The translations under genes and the position numbers were made by a program. Source: Toxorhynchites rutilus septentrionalis (lineage: Eukaryota > Arthropoda > Insecta > Diptera > Culicidae). From it: a stretch of DNA of 64,000 bases. The stretch is from NCBI RefSeq assembly GCF_029784135.1, contig NC_073746.1, positions 3,368,136 to 3,432,135 on the forward strand, written 5' to 3'. Below, piece by piece: positions 10,194 to 22,239 of this stretch. Numbering within the stretch: position 1 is the stretch's first letter; each line of letters begins with the position of its first letter. The notes under the pieces were generated by a model. The model made no database searches. It saw only the letters and a list, made by a program, of their open reading frames with translations, and had not been told where the DNA came from.

Positions 10194-13142
10194 ACCATTC
10201 CATCCAAACCGATAAAGTGATTCTCAGATTTTCGTCAAAAGTTGTAATTTTGTTGTAGAAAATAGAAATGGTTCCGTAGTAAAAAAAAAATGCGGGTCTA
10301 ATGTTTTGTGATAAAAACATTAGACTCGTATTTTTTCTACTACGGAACCATTTCTATTATGTGGGTGGTCCAAAAAATAATTTTTTCCAATTTTTTTTCA
10401 AGAAATAGCACCACAGGAAAAGAACTTTTGAATCATTGAACCGATTTAGATGATCGGCTTACCAAGTAAAAGCCTATTGGCTGATTTTTTTTTTGGAAAA
10501 CTGCTACAATTGAAGAAAATTTGAGTTTTGTTTTCGTCATTATTGATTGCATTTGATATTTTTAGTTTTCATGGTCTTGGGACCATATATTTTTTTCTTG
10601 AAACTGAGGATTTGTTACATGAATATCTCGAAATTATAGAGGCGTTTTTCTTCGTTTTTGAGTTATGATTTTTCAAATTTAATCGATGGTCCGATTTTTC
10701 CCTTTTTTCCAAAATCGACTTTTTTAGAAAATTATTACTTTTAAACTACTGGACCGATTCCGATATTCGACATATCAAATTAAAGCCAATTAGCTAGTCT
10801 TCCTTGAGCTTGAGCTTGAGCTTGGGTAGACTGTACAATTCGTAGTTGCTCTCCGTGATTGACCTGAGCAAACCAAATTGCACAAAGAACACTCAGAATG
10901 ACGCTTGGGACTAGCAAATCATGCTCGTTGTGCAATTTTCGGTGATTCGAGCTTTAAATGGTCAATAACGACGCCGGCCACATCCTTACAGTCACCAGGG
11001 GAAGGGAAGGAATGTTAGTATGATATTCGCCGCCCGAAGGCCAGAAGGGTCGCCTCTATAGCGTGGTTCCCTAGCGTTTATCATGGGAGGGACAGTTGTT
11101 AGTGGGGAGAGGTAAGAATCAGGATTCAATGAGGTAAGTAATGTGATTATGTGAAAGCGAACAATCGACGGAACGAGAAAATGAAATTTCGAAAATCCTA
11201 TGTGTCTCAACGCGCGGCAGAAATTATCTCTAGGTATCCTGAGAAGGAAAACCTGCAAAATTGATTGGACCGACTATATATTCTATTATTTATTACACGT
11301 ATTTTTTATTGAAATCCAATCGTGACGGCGGAGAGTTTTCTTTGGGAAACCTGAGAAGGTAACCGAAGTCACGAGTACTATTTATAGAACTCCAATAACG
11401 ATGGCGGAAAACTGTAGATTTCAAATATTATTTCCTGAAGCTGAAATTTGTAGTCTCAAACTTCAGATTGAAAATTTAAGTATCGAATTCCGAATACCAA
11501 ATCTAAAATACTCAATTTCGAGTTTTCAATATTTTAAATTTTATATTTCAAGCCTATGTTTTAATTATAAAATTAATTAAAAAAATTAATTTAATAAATT
11601 ATAATTTTTTTTAATTTCAAGTTCTAATTCCGAAATTTCATTATCTCACATTCTATTCTTGCCCATCTTGCATTGTGCTCCCCGAGGGTTCGGCAAGTGA
11701 GCCAGCAGCTACCACATTTACACACATTTTCTATCTCACTCTCATTCTCAAATAGTTCCCTCTCCGGAAAAGCTGCCAGTCCTTCCTAAAGAGAATCACA
11801 TTCATTAATTATAATTAGATTCCTGATGGAGCTGAAGAAGAGATGAAAAACAGAGAGGCACTGGTGCTATTCGATTATAAGCTCTAAAGAAGTTAAGTAG
11901 GATTAATGTATGGATATAAAAAGAAGTAATATTATACAAAGAGTAATAAAGAACTTAGCTGGAATCGTTGTCAGCTGATCATTCCCTGCAATCCACCCTA
12001 TAGTGATACCTGCACTACCGAACACACAGGCACATACTTCGCCCTAGCAATGATAAAAAAAAGAACACACACACATATACACAAATGGAAACAGTCCGAT
12101 AAAGTCAAACGAAATCTTCGCGTTTTCGCATCACAAACAATTGCTTTATTCGAAGATCATTAACTTTTAACTGCTTCAGTGAATCCTAAACACACTCGCG
12201 AATTTATGGCCAACTGTAGAATCATACTCAACGATCAGCAGAGAAAAACGCGTTCGAACATGTCTGACGAAGCTAGAAGAACCAAACGAGGAGCGAAGAA
12301 AAAATGCGTCTTTTCCCGACGACTGCCCGAACGAATCCCAATTAGCTAGTCTTCCTTGAAAACCTTATCACACTTGCAAAAAAACTAGATTCTAGTTACT
12401 GAGATTCATCCTATTCGCACAGAAATATTGTACAAAGACTGAAAACATGATTATTTTGAAAAAAAAACAATTCAAAAACGGAAAATAGCACCTCTTGAGA
12501 TATGTTATGTAAAAAATCCTTGACTTTCTAGAAAAAAAATATGAAAAATACAGCGTCCTTGGTCCCGAAACCATGTAAACTATAAAATAACAAATACAAT
12601 CAATAATTACTAAAGAAAACCCCAATCTTTTTCGCTAGCTCAATATTTTTCCGAAAAAAAACTATTAAATTGACTATAATTTGATATGTCGATCGTTCGA
12701 ATCGGTCTAGTAGTTCTAAAGTTATGAGTATTTTTGTGGTGGAAAAAAGGAGAAAAAATAGATTTTTCAGACCATCGGTTAATTTTGAAAAATCATAACT
12801 AAAAACCGAAAAAAACACCTCTCTGATTTCGAGATATGTTATGTAAAAATTCCTTAGCTTGCAAGAAAAAATATCATAAATATAGCGTCTTTGGTCCCGG
12901 GACCATGAAAACTATAAAAAAACAAATGCAATCAATAATAACGAAAACAAAATTTCGATAATTCAAAAGTTATGAATTTTTGTAAAAAGTAATATTTAGG
13001 AAAATGTGGAAAAAAAATCGGGCCACCTTAATCTGGAAAAAAAATATAAAAATACGTGTCTGATATTTTGCGATGAAGAAAAAAATATCACTTTTGAAGA
13101 AAATCTGAGAACCATCATATCGGTCTGGCATGGAATGGCTGA
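10194..13142. mobile_element. long-TIR DNA element, family copy 1, split by a retroelement
   Basis: The ends are inverted relatives: left CAACCATTCCATCCAAACCG, right complement CAGCCATTCCATGCCAGACC. Homology runs inward: CTCAGATTTTC, then ATGGTC(T/C)(T/C)GGGACCA, then GAGTTATGATTTTTCAAA-like blocks at 10560-10720 pair with 12770-12960. The same sequence family makes up 51564-52967. No transposase is recognisable. The element was split by the retroelement at 10808-12339, so its own length was about 1.4 kb, matching copy 2. The arms near 10263-10356 contain an additional close inverted repeat (arms ~42 bp) absent from the other end. Confidence 0.65.
10808..12339 (-). mobile_element. short non-LTR retroelement with (CAAGCT)n tail, copy 1
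   Basis: A 20-bp direct repeat, aattagctagtcttccttga, flanks this block (10788-10807 and 12340-12359) and marks a target duplication. Read on the minus strand the 3' end is a run of CAAGCT/CTCAAG hexamers (10808-10826), as in non-LTR elements that terminate in short tandem repeats rather than poly-A. The 3' region (ACGCTAGGGAACCACGCTAT, then TTCGGGCGGCGAAT) matches 42477-42545 in copy 2. I see no RT or endonuclease; the block looks like a 5' UTR and short leader joined to a 3' UTR, that is, a non-autonomous derivative. Clade not determined. Confidence 0.7.
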
Positions 13143-15934
13143 ATTCTGGTATTGCACCTCACTTCTGACTTCTTAACTCGTATCTGGGCACAATTGTCTT
13201 TAAAGTTGACAAATTGAATGCCTGTTTCAATTATTGAATCTAATCGAAATATAAAATTTCCCAATCTGAATTATTCTTCATAACAAATCCCAAATGGTCC
13301 CAAATCCGCTCTTATCAGATAATTCCTCGTAAGACTTTCCTGAGTGCATTACCTGAACTTTGGATACATGAACGCGAGCAGCCAAAATCGGTAGCAAGTG
13401 GGTGGCACGTGGGTGGCACGTGGGTGGCACGTGGGTGACGATGTAATGCACACACACACCTATATACAATCACCCAGCATACTCCAGACAGTCGTGTAGA
13501 TTCGTATGAATACACAATCAACACTCTGTCAAATTGATCGATTGCTGTAGGTCGCCTCGACTGCTTCCTTCCAGCGAGCTTCGGGGCTTCCTTTTTTTAC
13601 TCTCCATATTTTCGTTCCCACTTGCTCTCCGACGCACGCTGCAAACTGTTTCCGATTTACGTCTCGCTGTGACACCGCTGCTGACTCCCTCCAATTTCTC
13701 TAACAGGGTGCCAGATGAGTTTTCATCTTCCTTCCTCTTCGACCCACACATTCGCCTTATCCGATTGCCCTCCGTTCGCCTGATTGTTAAACGATTATTC
13801 TTTTCCTGTGGTGCCATTTCTCACGGCGGCAGCAACTCAGTCTGGAACTTCCCTCGGCTCGTGGTCCATCTCCTTCCGGACCGGAATAGTGTGTCTTGCG
13901 GAGTGAAACGAGCGTGTCTACTTATATTTTTATTGCAATTTATCGATACCTGGCGTGTACTTTTCCTCTCCTCCCTCTACCAACGTGTGCTCGGGAAATA
14001 CAGGTCGAACGAACAGCAGCATCAGCACCAGCAGCCGTTCATGAATCACAGAGAAATGTGATTATTCTTCTTTTGACGTGTAGCGATCACCGTCTACACA
14101 GTTCGTCGAACAAGTCGAAGGATTGATGCAGGTGGAGCCGAAGAAAAGCGAGAAATAAAAACGACCGGAGGAGGCAGGACGATGCCAGAAAAAGTAAACG
14201 ATTAGATGTGGGTTTCTCCCAAATGGTTAACGGCGGGGCGGATATCGCACATGTGCTAACAATTGGCGCATTTACTGGTGAATAATGAATACATATTTCT
14301 GTTAAACGGTGAGGGTTTGTTTCACACTAATCGGAGATGTAGAGAATAGACACGTAGTTCATCACATGAAGAACACCTTAGGAGTCCCATACCAAAATTC
14401 TAAACCGGCTGTCACTTTGATGAAACTTTCGGTGCTATAAAGACTTGCCCAAATAATTGCATAACGGCACAAACAAACTAATTTTGTACAAAATTGCCGT
14501 AATTATATATTTTAGATTAAATACTGGATTTCGCAGTTTGCTGTGCAGAATTGCGAATGCGACATTTCGCTAATTTGTGCTCATTATAACTTCCGCAACT
14601 AGCTGCAGTGAACATTAGCAGACAACGGAGCATACTTCTCGCGAGGATTTCGGAACCCGACTGAACGAAAAACTCGTTCCACGATCCACTCGTTGTCATG
14701 TCAAACTGCAGTTTCTCAAACCAACACTTTGCCTAATACATCTATTAATACGGAACTTTTCATTTCACTTTATAATATTTTCGTTTTCTTCCGCAAACAG
14801 CTATCCGCTTTGTATGCAAAATAAGCGCCTGCTCAAAATAAAAAGTGTAACGACGCGCGCCACCCACATCCTGCTTGATGGGATCCACTTGCCGATGGTC
14901 CTTCGCGCTGGCTGAGCTTGTAAATGTGGAGGAGTTTCCTTCTGTGCTATTGTTGTAGATATTATAATGCTATTTGTTGTAATAATGACGACCATAACAA
15001 TAATATTTGTATTAACAACGAGCATAAAAACCGGGAAACGCTATCTGTAAAACTTTCCCCGAGCCCCGCGACACCTCCGCAGTTTTGTTCAATCGGCTGC
15101 CACCGACAGCCACCGGGGCGTCCGTTTGGTGCTCAGCTGCAGCTCAGTAACCAGCAAACGATGCATCTACCCACCGAAAGAGACCCCTCCCTCCTCCCTC
15201 ATTCTATCAACATTCTCATTCGCGATGGGCAATGTAAAACCAAAACTCGGTAAGGGATTTGGAGATGGGTGAGGGTGAGGGAGAGGCCTCCTTTTCACTA
15301 TGCTGCACCAGGCGATTCTCCACCATCGACACTCCGAACCGAGACTGTCGATTATTCGAGCTCCATTTCCGCCGCCTTCGGCTTCAGACTTTTTCCTTCA
15401 GCCGGTGGTGGTAAAATGTAATGGCCCACAAATGCTTGTGCCGAGTTTTCAAGAAGAGAACCACCAGATAGGCTTGAGTTGGCTCCCGCCGTGTGTCAAC
15501 ACAGTTTCGAAGTGTTTGCACTTGGCAATTTGTTCTCGAAGTACTAGGCAGCTAGGCAGCAGTTGTGGATTTAGCTGGGAAATGGAATTAAGATTTAGTG
15601 AGATTATAGAGAGAAAAAAAAAGTTTATCTCTCGTTCAGTTTTGATTTTCAAGCAATTATTCCGTGGACGATGAGATCCATCCGATTAAATTGGTTTTCA
15701 CTGCAGTCTGAGACATCACATAACGGATTTCATAGTCTAGCCTTCTAGAACAATTTAAAGACAAACTTAGAAGGGTCATTATTATTTAGTTTTTACATCA
15801 GCCAAATGGAAGCAATTTCGATACACCACTTTTGGTAGACAACATGAACAAAGAGTTATTGTTTAGAGTTGAAATAAGTATAAATAAGTATAAATAAGTA
15901 AACTTGCGTAGTTTAATAAATCTAATTGTAGATC
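13143..15934. other. no supported gene; possibly unique sequence
   Basis: This is the longest stretch in the first half with no recognisable mobile element. It is less AT-rich than its surroundings around 13.5-14.2 and 14.9-15.5 kb. Open stretches on both strands (for example 13534-14061 plus and 13518-13817 minus) overlap each other and show no domain, so I treat them as chance. A short CAG/CAC-rich run lies at 14015-14040. A short tandem repeat sits at about 13399-13436. Untranslated or intronic host sequence is possible but cannot be shown from the sequence. Confidence 0.4.
13399..13436. repeat. tandem repeat, 11-bp unit
   Basis: The unit GTGGGTGGCAC occurs three times in a row followed by a partial fourth copy (GTGGGTGAC). 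The CACGTG formed at each junction is an E-box-like hexamer, but I have no evidence for a regulatory role. Confidence 0.85.
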
Positions 15935-16133
15935 ATATGGGAATTCAATTTTCCGAATTTTCCGTCCTTCCTTCAGAGTTTTCCGAAAATTTTCCGATTT
16001 TTCTCTCCACTATATTGATCTACGGGAAGAGACGAATACAACAAAATAAAGAAGGCTAAAATCGGACCATCCCTTCTTTGGGTTTTCCGCTTACCAACAG
16101 ATTTTGCCTTACACTTTTATTTATATAGATTAA
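15935..16133 (+). repeat. dispersed repeat fragment shared with 59.5-59.7 kb
   Basis: The block containing GAAAATTTTCCGATTTTTCT, then GATCTACGGGAAGAGACGAA and ending TTTATATAGATT is nearly the same as 59505-59695. Both end at the same TTTATATAGAT terminus, so this is a real family end. No coding capacity. Class unknown. Confidence 0.75.
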
Positions 16134-16613
16134 CTTTTGTTTTCGATTTTGAGATTCAGTAGTACTCTAGTTTGTATTCAAATTTCTTCCAACGTCTATT
16201 TTAGGTATATGTGACTTTTTTCAGAATTTGTAGAACCTTTTTACTCCCTTACCCAGCCAGACACTCGGGAAATATAAAAAAAAATTGTACCGCGCAACAA
16301 TGGAAAAAATCTGAAAAAAATCACACATATCTAGAAAAGTCGTAGGAATACATTTGAATATGAATTAGTGTAGTACTGAATCCTTGAATCCAAAAAAAAA
16401 AATCAAAATTTCAATATTGTTTTTAGTACTCCAATTTTTGATGAAATTTTGTTCGAATAATTTTTTTTTTTGATACAAGATGCACATTCAGTATTTTTTT
16501 TAAATTTTTATCTCGAAGCTTTTGAGGATGACTTGAAATAAACGAAGGGATTCAAAAAACCCTCCAAAATTTCTTATTTAATATTCTATACAAAAATTGC
16601 CATACAGCTGGTG

Positions 16614-17116
16614 TATCTTATCGCCAGATCGAATTTAGAAAACTCCCTTAGGGCTAGAGGAAGACAGCCCAATGTGCCGGTGAGAGATGTGTTGGCTCGG
16701 TTAGACCTTGATTACATGTCCCAAATCTATATTTTCCTTAAAGCTATCGATGTCCGTGTGTGTTTATCCTTATATCCTTATATCCTTATATCCTTATATC
16801 CTTTGCGTGCAATTGGTCCCCGTGCTACAAACAGTAGAATAAGTTGAAATGTAAATACACAATAGATATATGAATAGATTTAAGAATTGAGTGTGTGAGA
16901 TTATCATTATTGTAATAATTTGCTTATATCTCACCCTTTTCCTGAAAAAATATGTCACCCTTCTAAACTCGAGTAGACCGCGAGTAATCGGTTTTCTACC
17001 TTACTTACCTTAGATTAAACAAAATGTTTATGTATAGTAATAAAAATATAATTAAGAATTCGGCTCCTTTAAACTTATGTAACTGAGCCTGTAAAAATAA
17101 ACGAATTTAATAAAAA
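16614..17116 (+). mobile_element. I-like retrotransposon, 5'-truncated 3' end
   Basis: A 12-bp target duplication, atacagctggtg, flanks the block (16602-16613 and 17117-17128). The interior matches the 3' end of the element at 18.2-24.3 kb in the opposite orientation: it encodes the last residues of its RNase H ORF (ARSNLENSLRARGRQPNVPV, RLDLDYMSQIYIFLKAID) and then its 3' UTR (AGTAATCGGTTTTC, GAGCCTGTAAAAATAAACGA) ending in an A-rich tail. Such a 5' truncation with tail and duplication is the usual product of incomplete target-primed reverse transcription. Confidence 0.85.
16765..16802. repeat. octamer microsatellite (ATCCTTAT)n
   Basis: Four to five copies of an 8-bp unit lie directly after the coding end of the 5'-truncated I-like copy. 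The corresponding place in the 18.2-kb copy (about 18560-18575) has only one or two units, so the array expanded in this copy or its source. Confidence 0.85.
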
Positions 17117-17649
17117 ATACAGCTGGTGATTTGGTTTGGGGGCACTTTTTATTCCCTTACCCGGCCGGGTCCTTCATGTTTTTTTCCGGTTAATGATTTT
17201 AGGGATCGACATCTCATCAAACAATTACAGATTTATTTCAAATAACATTTCACACTGAATAAAATATTTCATAGTTTTTTGTGCGAACCATTCAGTTAAA
17301 CGTCGTGAGATTTTAAAAATAGAAGGAAAAAAAGAAGACTAGTTTCTATTATCAAGGCCAAAATCCAAGCCAAGTGGGTTTAACTGTGAATTGTTCATTG
17401 GTCCCAATCAGGGTTGCCACATGTAATTATGTAAAGTTTTCTGAAAAAAATCTGTATATCTGTATTATCAGTAAACAAAATCTGTATCGAATAATTAAGG
17501 GAAAACATGAAAATAAAGGTTTATTTTCATTTTGAATTTATGTTTCTAATTTATGGGTTGCTAAATCAATACAACAATATAAATCATGGGAAAGTTTTCT
17601 CATAATCCTCTGAATTGTATGATGTTCACACATGTTTGTTGAATATTAC

Positions 17650-18231
17650 CCTCAAAATTTTTCGTCAATTTCATCCTTGAAGCTCCTCATTGAGCCGATA
17701 CATAGTTCTTCGCTTTCAAAATAGAGTCCATAGTTGTGATTTCCGCACTTTGTTTTGTTGGCATTGTAAATCGAAAACATTCGCTCAACACACACTGATG
17801 AATGGTATCAAAAAGTGTCTTACAAACAATCTTAGCAATGGATACAAAAATTCCTCATCACGTCTTTTGACATCCAACAGCTGGGACAGCCTTGAAGAGA
17901 TTCTGAGGGTTTATCAAGGCCGCAGTTTTGATAACTGGATGGCTGATTGCTTTGAAATCTGTTTCACGAGTTCAATATAGAAGTCACGACAAATCGATTT
18001 GAAGGTCGGCTTCCTAGCTGCATTCAAACCTTTTTCACCTTCTTCTCGTCGATACCAACGTAAAAATTCTCAGCTCTCCAAACATAAGTTGCCCAATATG
18101 ATCAGTGATAAATATTTTGTCTCATTTGAAAAGTGTAATTAGCGTTATTGATGAGCAATGTTTAAAAACAACATCATCGGTCAAGATTTCATTTAACTTA
18201 ACGACTTCTCGTTGCGTTGCTTTCAACATCC
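17650..18231 (-). pseudogene. hAT transposase fragment, heavily decayed
   Basis: Minus-strand translations in shifting frames give LKATQREVVKLNEILTDDVV, then RDFYIELVKQISK, then PVIKTAALINPQNLFKAVP. The last two pieces resemble the region of hAT transposases just before the C-terminal dimerisation domain, where a FY(L/I)EL..Q(I/L)..R segment is followed by a conserved LxxxxxxxP block. Many stops and frameshifts. The retroelement at 18232 separates it from any N-terminal part. Assignment is tentative and rests partly on the CAGGGTTGCCAC ends around it. Confidence 0.4.
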
Positions 18232-18581
18232 TTTTTTTTTTTAATTAATTCGTTTATTTTTACAGGCTCAGTTACTTAAGTTTAAAGGAGCCGAATTCTT
18301 AAATATAATTTAAAACTATATATATAAACAATTTTTCTTACATCTATGGTTAGTAAGGTGGAAAACCGATTACTCGCGGTGTACTCGAGTTTAGGAGGGT
18401 GACATATTTTTAGGAGAAGGATGAGATATAAGGAAATTGTAACAATGTTGATGAACACTCATTTCTTAAATCTATTCGTATATCTATAGTGTATTCACAT
18501 TTCAACTTATTCTAATATTTATAGCAAGGGGACGAATTACCCGCGAAGGAAGGAAAGGAGGGTATAAGGATGTAGGGACAA

Positions 18582-21500
18582 TCACACACGAAGATCTATA
18601 GCTTTAAGGAAAACATATATATGGGACATGTAATCAAGGTCTAACCGAGCCAACACATCTCTCACCGGCACATTGGGCTGCCTTCCTCTAGCCCGAAGGG
18701 AGTTTTCTAAATTCGATCTGGCAACAAGATACACCTCACACGCCCAAACAACGTGTTCGATGTCGTGGTAACCTCGGCCACAAATGCAGAGATTGCTACC
18801 GGCCAGATTGAAACGAAAGAGTAACGCGTCTAACGAACAGTGATTGGACATGAGTCGGGAGAAGGTGCGAATAAAGTCCCGACTCAAGTCTAGACTTTTG
18901 AACCACGGTTTGAGGCTAACCTTAGGGATAATCGAGTGAAACCATCGGCCCAATTCATCTTCATTCCACTTGCGTTGCCAGTTAGCGATTGTATTTTTGC
19001 GAACTAAAGAATAAAATTCATTGAAGGCGATTTGACGCTGATAAATGTCGCCTTCAATTGCACCTACCTTTGCCAATGAGTCAGCCCTCTCATTACCCGG
19101 AATTGAGCAATGTGAAGGGACCCAGACAAAGGTAATGACATAACAGCGTCTGGATAAAGCACTCAAAATTTCTCGTATTCTCTCAAGGAAGTACGGCGAG
19201 TGCTTTTCCGGCCTCACTGAACGGATAGCTTCGACAGAGCTAAGACTATCCGTTACAATGTAATAGTGTTCAACAGGTCGTGAGGCGACGCTGTCCAGCG
19301 CCCAGTATATCGCTGCCAATTCAGCAATATATACCGAGCAAGGATTCTGAAGACTGTGTGAGGTGCTAAAAAATACGTTGAACACTCCAAATCCTGTGGA
19401 CTCATCCATAGAGGACCCATCAGTAAAGTACATATTATCACAATTGATACGCCCATACTTTGCATTGAAGATCGTAGGAACGAACCCCAATCTAAGATAA
19501 TCTGGATTTTCATGGATTTTCTCCTTCATGAACAGATCGAAATGTACAGAGGAATTTATGTAGTCAGGAAAACAAACACGGTTGGGAATATACGAAGAAG
19601 GAACAACCTGCATAGAGGTGAATTTATGATATGAATTCATGAATCCAGAATGAAAATTTAGCTCGATCAATTGCTCAAAATTTCCGATCACCAATGGATT
19701 CATAACCTTACACCGAATGAGGAACCGAAGAGATATTAAATTGAAGCGATCTTTTAGTGGGAGTACGCCTGCCAAAACCTCGAGAACCTCATGGTATGCG
19801 TTGAGGGCATACATCCCAACGCGATACGGAGACAAAGAAACTGAATTCGCTCGAGTTTAATGAGGTGTGTTTTGGCAGCTGATTGAAAACAGAAACTGCC
19901 ATACTCCATCACTGAGAGAATAGTTGTTCGATACAACATTATAAGATCTTCGGGGTGGGCTCCCCACCAGGTGCCGGTAATTGTACGGAGAAAGTTTATT
20001 CTTTGTTGGCATTTTTTTCTCAGATACCTAATATGGGCCCCCCAAGTACATTTGGAGTCGAACCAGACCCCAAGATACTTGAATGACATAGCATGAGTGA
20101 TCGGTTTACCCAAAAGTTGAAGCTTTGGTTTTGCTGGTCTATGCTTCCTAGAAAAAACCACCATCTCTGTTTTCTCCGTGGAGAATTCGATCCCTAGCCC
20201 AATGGCCCAGGTTGAAAAATTGTTCAAAGTATCTTGTAAGGATTCTTGCAGGTCGGATTCGTTTGATCCTACGACAGACACCACTCCATCATCTGCAAGT
20301 TGTCTTAGGCTGCAATTTTGTGTAAGGCAATTGTCGATGTCGCTTACATAGAAGTTGTACAAAAGGGGGCTTAAACATGAGCCCTGGGGGAGGCCCACGT
20401 AAGAGACCCGACTTACTGCCGAATCTCCGTGAGAAAAGTTCAAATGTTTCTCACAAAGCAAGTTATATAACATATTATTCAATAGAGGCGGCAGACCCCG
20501 AGAGTGTAATTTGTCTGACAGGACCTCTATTGAAACTGAATCAAACGCCCCCTTTATGTCCAAGAATACTGAAGCCATTTGTTTTTTTTCGGCGTAAGCC
20601 ATTTGAATTTCTGAAGAAAGCAACGCAAGACAATCATTCGTCCCCTTGCCCCTGCGGAACCCATATTGTGTATCTGAGAGTAGGCCATTCGTTTCAAGCC
20701 ATCGATCAAGGCGAAACAAGATCATTTTCTCCAACAATTTCCGTATACAAGACAGCATTGCTATTGGGCGGTACGAATTGAAGTCGGACGCGGGTTTTCC
20801 GGGTTTTTGAATAGCTATAACTAGTACTTGTCTCCAATCATCTGGAACAATATTATTCTCCAGAAACCGATTGAATAAATTCAACAAGCGATGTTTCGCC
20901 ACATCAAGGAGGTTTTTCATCAAGTTGAACTTAATTCTATCCGATCCCGGAGCAGAATTGTTACATGAAAGCAGAGCAAGAGAGAATTCTACCATCGAAA
21001 ACTCGGAATCAAGATCGCACCTACCTTGTTGTATATCTCGAACAATTTTTGACAGGAGCGGAATCAGGACAAACCTTCCGTGCAAAATTAAAAATCCATC
21101 GATGTGAATATTCTTCGCTTTCATTCGTTGAAGAGCGATTTCTCATGTTTCGAGCCACTTTCCATAATTTTTTCATTGACGTTTCTCGTGACAAACCTCC
21201 CACGAAATTTCGCCAATAAGCACGTTTTTTCCCTTTGATTAAGTTTTTGAATTGATCTTCAAGGGCTAAATACGTTTGAAAATTTTCAGGGGTTCCACGT
21301 TTCCGAAAAGCTTTAAATGCATTCGATTTATCTCCATAAAGCTTGGAACACTGGCTATCCCACCATGGATTGGGAGGCCTTCGACGAATAGTGGAACCTG
21401 GGATGGGTTTCGTTTGAGCGCGAACCGCGCTGTCATAGATCAAACGAGAAAGGAAGTTATACTCCTCCAATGGAGGTAAACCATCTCTGGAATTGATGGC

Positions 21501-22239
21501 TAGAGCAATCGCGTCCGCATATTTTTTCCAGTCAATGTGTCTTGTGAGGTCATATGCCATGTTTATAGATTCAGAAGAATTCGACCCAATGGTGATGGAA
21601 ATTTTGATTGGCAAGTGATCACTACCGTTGGGGTCCTGGATTACATTCCACTTGCAATCTAACGATAGTGAATTCGAGCAAAGCGAGAGGTCAAGAGCAC
21701 TTGGGTTAGCATGAGGTTTAGGAACACGTGTTGTTTCCCCAGTATTCAAAACGGTCATATTGAAGCTGTTACAAAGGTCATAGATCAACGATGAACGATT
21801 GTCGTCGTACTGTTCCCCCCAGGCAGTTCCGTGAGAGTTGAAGTCTCCCAAGATCAATCGTGGCTCAGGAAGGAGTGAGCACATGTCAACAAGTTGCTTG
21901 CGGCAAACCGCAGCTCTCGGAGGCCAATACAAGCTGACTATACAGAGGTCTTTGCCTCTGATGTTTGCATGACAAGCAACAGCTTCGATCCCTCCAATAG
22001 GTGGAAGGTCAATTCTAAAAAATGAGTGACACTTATTGATCCCCAATAGTACCCCTCCGTATCTGTCATCGCGGTCCAAGCGTATTATATTAAAATCGTG
22101 GAAAGAGAGATCATTTTGAGAAGAGAGCCAGGTTTCGGATAGAGCAAAAACATCACAATTGAGTTTATGAATTAGAAATTTGACTGTAAAACCACTGTAA
22201 AACAGTGATATCTCCGACCTCTCTATTTGAATTAGACAT
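18582..22239 (-). pseudogene. I-like ORF2: endonuclease, reverse transcriptase, RNase H
   Basis: The start ATG lies at 22239-22237, inside ATGTCTAA where the TAA ends ORF1. Endonuclease: CDVFALSETWLSS near 22140, LILGDFNSHGTAWGE, ALDLSLCSN, GSDHLPI. A short loss near 22190 removes the usual start of the domain and shifts frame. RT (19754-21124): YRPIAMLSCIRKLLEKM, AFDSVSIEVL, GLPQGSCLSPLLYNFYVSDI, LADDGVVSV. RNase H (18582-19835): FTDGS, AELAAIYWAL, VTDSLSS, WVPSHCSIPGNERADSLA, all four catalytic positions visible. A C-terminal Cys/His cluster (NLCICGRGYHDIEHVVWAC) follows. Frame breaks near 22190, 21110 and 19795 disable the polyprotein. All catalytic signatures look normal, so decay seems recent. 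Confidence 0.8.

Noticed and set aside
12392..12818. Two minus-strand open frames rich in Phe, Ile and Tyr
   Set aside because: They lie in the AT-rich arm of the long-TIR element and their composition reflects A/T runs.
13534..14061. 175-codon open stretch on the plus strand
   Set aside because: The opposite strand is open over the same bases (13518-13817), composition is Ser/Leu/Arg-rich without any domain, and no splice or start context supports it.
14924..15253. 109-codon plus-strand frame in a GC-richer patch
   Set aside because: No domain, the first third is low-complexity Cys/Asn, and no exon signals are clear.
20377..20781. 134-codon plus-strand frame inside the I-like element
   Set aside because: It is the antisense of the RT coding region, which has all family motifs on the minus strand.
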